Positions 58,674 through 64,000 of a stretch of DNA of 64,000 nt are shown here, in pieces. A program made the position numbers and the translations under genes. Each line of letters begins with the position of its first letter. Position 1 is the stretch's first letter. The stretch comes from Gloeopeniophorella convolvens (lineage: Eukaryota; Basidiomycota; Agaricomycetes; Russulales), in NCBI GenBank assembly GCA_022496205.1, contig WTXD01000043.1, forward strand, positions 62,001-126,000, given 5' to 3'. The notes under the pieces are model-generated. The model made no database searches, was not told where the DNA came from, and saw only the letters and a list, made by a program, of their open reading frames with translations.

Positions 58674-60056
58674 TCAATAGTCGCGGCGGTCGCGATCCCG
58701 CCGACCCGAGCGTGGAGAGCTCTCGCGGTCTCTCCGCCGGTCTCTGTCCCTGTCTGAGCCAGGGTCTCTATCGTCCCTGCGCCTGCCCCCATCCCTATCC
58801 CTCTCTCTATCGCGGCCGGTATCCCTGTCTCGTCCATAGTCCCGGTCACGATCCTTCTCTCGACGTCGGTCCCTGTCGTCAACTCCGTCTCGATCTCTCC
58901 TCTCCTTCCGCGGTGGCGATCGAGAGGGTCTCCGGGAACTACTGTGAGACGACGGCTCGGAACGAGAGCCCCGGTCCGACTCTTTGCGCACGACTGGGAT
59001 GTATTTGCGCTCCGGACGAGAAGGCCCACGCTTTCCGCCGCTTCCGTCGTCGAAGACCTCCCGCTCTTTTGCGCCAATACCGAGCAGAGCCGGGCGCGAT
59101 GGAGGGAGCCAAGGTTCGACAATGCCGCGTTTCTTGTCGCGGCTAGCGGGCTCGCCGGGCTTCCAACCCATCCCACGCAGTAATGCTGCACCGAATTGTG
59201 AAACGGGGACGCGGTCGTAATCATCGAGTGTAGATACGTCAGGAAGTTCGTCGACGTCTTGCTTGAAGGCATCGTCTTCGGTAGGCGCGCGTCGCCCAGA
59301 GCCATCGCTAGCCATGGGAATGATGTCGATCGTAGGTCCGTCAGGGCCGTCGCCTCCCTCCGCATCTGCGAGAAGCGCGCGCATCGCCCGTTGATCTTCG
59401 GTTTCCTCGGGCGGGTCCTCGGGCGTAGGAGCGTCATGCACGACAGCGGCCTCCTCGTCCACCTCGATTCGCGCACGCTTGCGCACCTGTAAGCCCTCGA
59501 CCTGGGGGCCCGAGTTGATGACGTCGCGAATCCCAAGTCCACCAACGCTTCCATCCGCACCAGTGCCGACTTGGCCACCGGGCGGGACATAGATCTGACC
59601 CCGCGCGCCTGCGCGCCGTCGGCGCGCAAGTTCGCGCCAGTCACGGTTCTTGAGCGCGGGTATGACGAGCGGGCCTTTCGGCGCCGGTCGTGGAGCGGCT
59701 CTATGATGCAAGAAGAAGGCTGAAGTGAGCTGCGGACCCCTGCGCGTGGGGCACGGGAACGCAGGCACGCACCGCTGCACACCAAACCGGTCAAAGCCGG
59801 TTACAAGCTCATCTGTAGGCTGATCCTCTTCGTCGCTTGAGTCAACATCATCGGAAGCGCTCCTTTTGGGTGATCCTGCAGCGAGAGGGCTGCCTGGCGC
59901 GCTGCTGCCTGGAGTGTTTTCGTTGGTGAGGTGGCGCGGCAGCGCGGGTAGCTTGAACTGGGGTTCGTCTGAGTCTGGTCCCGTAGAGGTCGCGCGAGAG
60001 TCGGGCGTCGGACGGCGTATGGTGAAGGAGACTGCGCCGAGAGCAGGTGTCGACAT
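58674..60056 (-). CDS. Spp2/GPKOW-type G-patch pre-mRNA splicing factor
   Basis: Two exons, 59773-60056 and 58674-59700; the product is 436 residues. The Spp2-type G-patch is near residues 260-275 (VPVSQFGAALLRGMGWKPG). In yeast Spp2 this segment binds the DEAH helicase Prp2 and helps activate the spliceosome. Other features: an N-terminal VSFTIRRPTPDS, a DELVTGFDRFGVQR block that precedes PKGPLVIPALKNRDWRELA, an acidic middle (ETEDQRAMRALLADAEGGD) and a long C-terminal Arg/Asp-Ser tail (about 100 residues rich in RD, RS and RE) typical of nuclear speckle proteins. The intron at 59701-59772 is 72 nt, a multiple of three without a stop, so the reading frame also stays open through it. It is called an intron because its ends are gtgcgt...catag and the retained peptide is unlike the family. 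Confidence 0.88.
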   Translation of the reverse strand: MSTPALGAVSFTIRRPTPDSRATSTGPDSDEPQFKLPALPRHLTNENTPGSSAPGSPLAAGSPKRSASDDVDSSDEEDQPTDELVTGFDRFGVQRCVPAFPCPTRRGPQLTSAFFLHHRAAPRPAPKGPLVIPALKNRDWRELARRRRAGARGQIYVPPGGQVGTGADGSVGGLGIRDVINSGPQVEGLQVRKRARIEVDEEAAVVHDAPTPEDPPEETEDQRAMRALLADAEGGDGPDGPTIDIIPMASDGSGRRAPTEDDAFKQDVDELPDVSTLDDYDRVPVSQFGAALLRGMGWKPGEPASRDKKRGIVEPWLPPSRPALLGIGAKEREVFDDGSGGKRGPSRPERKYIPVVRKESDRGSRSEPSSHSSSRRPSRSPPRKERRDRDGVDDRDRRREKDRDRDYGRDRDTGRDRERDRDGGRRRDDRDPGSDRDRDRRRDRESSPRSGRRDRDRRDY

Positions 60057-60867
60057 CGTCGTTGTGGTCTAAAGACAAAGTCGTATTGACTCGCGCCGCC
60101 CCATGCGATGAAGGGACCCCGGACACAGCCTCACAGCCGTCCCGTCGTCCTCGCGCTGTCCCGGGTCTCCGGGACCTTGACCTTGTCTAAGACCAACTCG
60201 CGTCGGTCTCTCGCGACCTTGACCGGGATTGGCCATATGTGCGACCAGCTGCGGTCACTCGAGTTCAATTTCGCCACAACCTTGGCACATCCTAGTCGGA
60301 ACATCTCTCAACACCTCTACCGGGGAGCGCTCCTGGATGCGTATACTTCCTTCCGTCCGGCAAGGATCATCTTGGGGTCCATGCGCCGCTTCTCCCAAGG
60401 CCCTTCCCTGAAACTCTAGGGCACCGGTCCAACCTAGAGAATAGCCCGAAATGCATAAACAAAGCTCTATTCACGCATGGCATGGTATCACATCTGACAC
60501 ATCTGCGATGAGGGGAGATGCATGGGATCAGGCAGGTTCTCCGGCATTTACGCCTTGGCCCACACCCGCCTTGGGGTTGTAGCGAGGGTTCAGTTTGGGT
60601 TCGGTGGCTGAGCACTCTGTCAGACCGTCCGGGATCAACCCTACGTGGAAGGATTCAAATATTTACTGCTCATACTCGCTTGTGCACTCTGCGAGCGCCC
60701 ACCCTCACCAACGGACAATCTCAGACCAGGTTGCACTCCGACTCCGCGGTAGCTCATCATCCTGAGCAGATTTGTAACCCTCGCCACGTCTTCCATCTCG
60801 TACGCCTTCTTGTAAGTTTCCACTTTTCTCCTCACTGACATGTGCGTTCTGACGCCGCAGCTCAGAG
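60057..60867. other. Divergent intergenic region
   Basis: Lies between SPP2 (-) and small-family member 3 (+). A possible 5' untranslated intron of the latter runs from a gtaagt at about 60811 to a ccgcag at about 60861, just upstream of its ATG. No other feature is seen. Confidence 0.4.
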
Positions 60868-61425
60868 ATGACCGACAACATTGAGCTCCCGCTTGGTTCA
60901 ATCTGTGCCGGCCTCTATGCCACGGGCATGGGAATCATTTATTGGACCATCCTTGTCCCCGAAGCCATATACTCTGCTCGGGAGTTCCACACTACCGATC
61001 TCGCATCTGACGACTGGCGCTACGGAAATAAGGGCGAAAAGGTCGCCCAAAACCCTGCAGCTTGCCTTAGCGCGCATTGGTAAGCGAACATCCACTTTTT
61101 GTGCTCGTCGATGCTGATCACGGTGCCGAGTACAGGTACTTGGCCCAAGGGCCTGACAGTTGAGCGTTTCGACGAGATTCTCCGCGAGATCCCTCTTGAG
61201 GTGCCGGACTGCGAGATTGGTAAGGTTCCTAGAATCGCCTGCCGCGTCTGGTTCCGAAAAACTATCCGTATACTTGCTGAACACGGATTTCTCAAGTGCG
61301 CGAGAGTCGATGAGCTGCAGGTGGAATTGACAGAGATCGGGGTGGAGAGTGAGAAGGCCATCATCAGCGGGACCGGAAATGCCTTATCTACGTCTCCAAG
61401 TACTGCCAATAAACGGAAAGTTTAG
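60868..61425 (+). CDS. Small protein of an unrecognised family, member 3
   Basis: Exon 1 is 60868-61079 and exon 2 is 61131-61425; 168 residues. It aligns with the minus-strand members at 26089 and 28696: start MTD, then ICAGLYATGMGIIYWTILV, DDWRYGNKGEKVAQNPAACL, and in exon 2 RVWFRKTIRILAEHG with the R-x-W-F-x-[KE]-x-I motif. The intron sits at the family position, but the only acceptor that keeps the frame is ccgag/TACAG. The better looking tacag five bases further would shift the frame and stop within nine codons. The tail is Ser/Thr-rich and ends NKRKV. Function is unknown. This copy has the clearest charge pattern in exon 2 (RFDEILREIPLEV, ARVDELQVELTEIG), suggesting short amphipathic helices. 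Confidence 0.65.
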
Positions 61426-61789
61426 GTCTTCGTATAGAACAACGTCGATCGTAGCGCTATGCGTACTCAGACGAAGCTGAAGCGCTGAAGTGCGGATAGG
61501 ATGCAGCCACCCCCTTCTGCAGGAGCGAGCAAGACGCATAAGCCTGTATCGCCGCCATGAATCGATGGCCTCCCTGCTTCGTAATGGAGCATTTTTTTGA
61601 GCATATGGCAGCGTGCGTGTGTACGAGCAAGTCACTGCAGTCCCATTGGCCTAAACTTCGAACTCGGGACGCAGAACGTCTTCAAGTCGGGTCTGGTTTG
61701 GCACGCAGTCCATTCGTGTCTGTCTCGCACTCAGATTCTCGCTTGTCTCAGCGCCACTCAGATGTAGGAGGAACTCAAGATATTTATTA
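61426..61789. other. Intergenic, no gene seen
   Basis: Presumed 3' untranslated region of small-family member 3 and the decayed end of the kinase pseudogene. There is no supported reading frame. Confidence 0.35.
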
Positions 61790-62480
61790 TAGCGTACAAG
61801 CCATGATGACCACGACAAATGGGCGTGTATATGCTGCGTGAGCCTGGGTATTGTCGCCGTTGGTATACGGCCATGGTGTAATCCCAACACTCCGGCGTCC
61901 AAGCTACACAGCCGAAGTCTACCAACCCCACCGGGCGCTGCGCGTCATCGACTAGAATATTATGCGGACTGATGTCCCCATGCGTGAAGCGGACACGTCT
62001 GGGTCTGCTATCTACCGGAGTAGCGAGGGCGCGCATCGAATATGTGCGATCTATCTGGTCCGGATAGTGTAAGTCTTCAAATAGCAGTTCGTGAGACTCG
62101 TCCTGAAATTGGAATGGCGTACTCTTTGATGCGGAAAGAGTACATGGGACCTCCGGGAAACCAGGAGATTCGTGCGGGACGCGGTGGAGAGATTGATCGT
62201 AGTCAATTGAACCAGCCAGAAAGGAGATCGCGGAAAACCTCGGCGCGCTGAGGATCCATCTCATCGAGGGGACGACTACCGTTGATAAACGGCTCACTAC
62301 GAACTCACGTCATCAAAATGTAGTTGTTGCCTTCATCCCTGTCTTCGACGAAGTCTAGCACGGTTGGTCATGGGACAGTCGTATTAAGAACGATAAACTG
62401 TGTTGCGTATGCTTCGTTGCAACTGACACGATAAGCAGTCGCATTTTCCTTATAAACCGGACGGAAAGCGGAGAGCAGCA
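61790..62480 (-). pseudogene. Aminoglycoside-phosphotransferase (APH)-type kinase pseudogene
   Basis: Reading leftward: N-lobe EAYATQFIVLNTTVP, then TVLDFVEDRDEGNNYILM, an intron-like gap, GSRPLDEMDPQRAEVFRDLL, LRSISPPRPARISW, and the catalytic loop FTHGDISPHNILVDDAQRP with the metal-binding VDFGCVAWTPECWDY. This is the fungal APH/choline-kinase-like fold (catalytic D in HGDISPHN, DFG-like VDFG). Disablements: in-frame TGA at 62368-62370 (after NTTVP), in-frame TGA at 62203-62205 (before LRSI), and a frame change between the two halves near 62080-62060. The ATP-binding start is missing and the C-terminus is cut. It is probably a non-functional relic, although the catalytic exon alone remains open. 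Confidence 0.72.
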
Positions 62481-62722
62481 AGTTGAGATTTGTATAGTTT
62501 GAGAGATATCTTCCACGATGCTTTGTATGCAGCGAGTGTCATTGAGGACGGGACAAGGGGCCAGCAACGCCATGGAAATACCCGCAGACACGGAGTCCCG
62601 CACCCTCGCCTTTTTTTAGTTGCGACTAAGATATACGTCGGGCGAGTAACGTACCAAGGTCCTAGACTAACGCCATAGATGTCCATTGGAAACTCGTTTC
62701 TCCTAGGGATGAGAAGAGCACA

Positions 62723-62926
62723 ATGAACGAAATGAATTCAGCGAAAGATCCAGAGTCACTGAAGTTGTGGCAAGAAGATATGCACGACCCCGCCGAGGTC
62801 CCGGCTAGCTTCGAGCGCCGTCCGAAGTCTGTGTTCCCGACGATCCTGCCCCATATGGTCGGCGGCATCCGAGTAACGATGTTCCGTCCGCCAGCACCGT
62901 TCACCTTAGTCCAGCACGACCACTGA
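62723..62926 (+). CDS. Short conserved-looking ORF, unknown
   Basis: 67 codons, begins MNEMNSAKDPESLKLWQEDM and ends RPPAPFTLVQHDH. Composition and the run FPTILPHMVGGIRVTMFRPP look like a genuine protein C-terminus, but no upstream exon could be joined. It could be the final exon of a decayed gene antisense to the kinase relic's upstream side. No family is recognised. Confidence 0.3.
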   Translation: MNEMNSAKDPESLKLWQEDMHDPAEVPASFERRPKSVFPTILPHMVGGIRVTMFRPPAPFTLVQHDH

Positions 62927-63364
62927 ACACACCATGACACTATCTGCACATTATCCACCTCTGTCTATCCTTTGTACAACCCCTCTTCCCTCCTTAGCAC
63001 AGGGTGACGCATGTCGCTGAGGCTCAGGGAAACTTCGCTCCACAATGCACCGCTTCCAACCCATTGAGCATCGCCAACGCCAGGGGTCCTTCTCTGCACA
63101 GATACGAGCCTAGCCCACCTTTCAAGCTGTACAAATTCTCGCTGGTAGTCGCTTCTCCACAGAACGACTTTCCCTCCCGAATCCCGCCATCTCGCAATAC
63201 ATCCGCGTCCGTCGGATCCCTTGCAAGCCTCATGCGTGTCGACGAATTTGCCTCACCTTTTCGGAACAACGCGATAGACACCGGTCAGGCTCTGGGTAGG
63301 ACGCTCTGGATTTCGGGGTTTGAAATTCAACAAAGTGGGTCTTACATTGCTGGTCAACGGGATT
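62927..63364. other. Upstream region of the right-edge F-box gene
   Basis: Pyrimidine-rich plus strand just upstream (62940-62998 and 63165-63190), as common in fungal promoters. No TATA box is seen. Confidence 0.35.
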
Positions 63365-64000
63365 ATGGAATTGATCATAGAGACAGAACCGCCTCTCAGT
63401 GCAATCAGTACACTTCACGAGGAGCTGCTCCTGGAAGTCTTCGACTTCTATCGTTATGCGGACGAAGACGATTGGGCGACGCGTTGGGGGTGGCTCCCTC
63501 TTACCCACGTTTGCCGCAGGTGGCGAAATGCGGTATTAGCGTCCCCTAGGCACCTAGGTCTGGCGCTCCGCTGCACCACTGGTACCCCCGTACTTGAAGT
63601 CCTAAACCATTTCCCCTCGCTCCCACTCTCGGTCGACTATTCTGTTTCCGGCGATTCCGTTTGGGCTCCTTCGGACGAGCAGAAGCAGAACCTATCCGTG
63701 GTTCTGGATCATATGAGCCGTGTGCGGGACATCTGGTTGTGCATGCCGGGGCCATCGTTTCAAGAACTTGTTGCAAGAATGGAAGGACCAGCTCCAGCGC
63801 TGGAACGCCTTGACCTTATCCCCGAAACCGCAGATCATCTATACATTTCACCCTCCTTTCTTGGCGGCTTCGCTCCAAACCTACATTCACTCTATCTCGT
63901 CGGTATTTCCCTTCCTACACCATGCCCGCTACTCTGCTCTACCATTTCCCTCACCTCCCTGGCTCTCGAGCGCATCCCCTGCCCCGAGGACCTTACCCCG
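63365..64000 (+). CDS. F-box protein, 5' part, runs off the right edge
   Basis: Open from the ATG at 63365 to the window end (212 codons). The F-box-like start has STLHEELLLEVFDFYRY then LPLTHVCRRWRNAVLASPRH. It is followed by an LRR-like region (PALERLDLIPE, APNLHSLYLVGISL, ISLTSLALERIPC). It resembles the common basidiomycete family of F-box proteins in which HVCRRWRNAVLASP is followed by LGLxL. The N-terminus is short before the F-box, and an upstream exon like those of the other F-box genes here cannot be excluded. It is on the opposite strand to the other F-box genes and not a recent copy of them. Confidence 0.8.
   Translation, partial: MELIIETEPPLSAISTLHEELLLEVFDFYRYADEDDWATRWGWLPLTHVCRRWRNAVLASPRHLGLALRCTTGTPVLEVLNHFPSLPLSVDYSVSGDSVWAPSDEQKQNLSVVLDHMSRVRDIWLCMPGPSFQELVARMEGPAPALERLDLIPETADHLYISPSFLGGFAPNLHSLYLVGISLPTPCPLLCSTISLTSLALERIPCPEDLTP

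Noticed and set aside
58637..59794. 385-codon minus-strand frame overlapping the splicing factor gene
   Set aside because: Same strand but another frame of the Spp2-like gene; Arg/Ser/Pro-rich shadow without the G-patch or other motif.

Overview
The window is nuclear DNA of a filamentous basidiomycete, most likely an agaricomycete of the polypore type. Genes are split by many 45-75 nt GT...AG introns, and there is F-box gene expansion, a tandem array of DUF6533-type membrane proteins and mushroom-specific small protein families. I see no rRNA gene, no intact tRNA gene, no CRISPR array and no prokaryotic operon structure.

Layout. 1-4.7 kb: two tandem F-box genes (minus) and a divergent TLC-domain membrane protein gene (plus). 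The left copy of the duplicated block carries only a dead 5' stub of the TLC gene. 5.4-11.7 kb: a hypothetical acidic protein, a ten-exon carnitine O-acetyltransferase (minus) and a small YCII-domain protein. 12.8-15.6 kb: repeat-rich and gene-poor, with a foldback element, inverted arms 2.3 kb apart and a degenerate repeat array that still reads as protein in pieces. 16.8-23.2 kb: a bHLH transcription factor (minus) and the mitochondrial 3-methylcrotonyl-CoA carboxylase beta subunit (plus, twelve exons). 26-32.6 kb: two members of an unrecognised small protein family and a third F-box gene (all minus). 34.2-35.3 kb: a myotubularin pseudogene that lacks its catalytic half. 36.1-54.8 kb: six same-strand paralogues of a DUF6533-type multi-pass membrane protein. 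The middle three lie in recent 3.3-4.6 kb tandem duplications; one duplicate has been hit by a clear 961 bp non-autonomous DNA transposon and by a smaller foldback element. 57.4-60.1 kb: a SHLD2-like OB-fold protein and an Spp2/GPKOW-type splicing factor (both minus). 60.9-64 kb: a third member of the small protein family, an aminoglycoside-phosphotransferase-type kinase pseudogene, a short ORF and the start of another F-box gene running off the right edge.

How the genes relate. The housekeeping genes fit carbon use in mitochondria and cytosol: carnitine shuttling of acetyl units, and leucine breakdown through methylcrotonyl-CoA carboxylase. The rest is fast-evolving accessory content (F-box, DUF6533, small unknown family, pseudogenes, transposons), which is where tandem duplication and decay are visible. 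Exon models were joined by hand from reading frame, splice consensus and comparison between paralogues. For the DUF6533 array the exon 3/exon 4 junction could not be solved.
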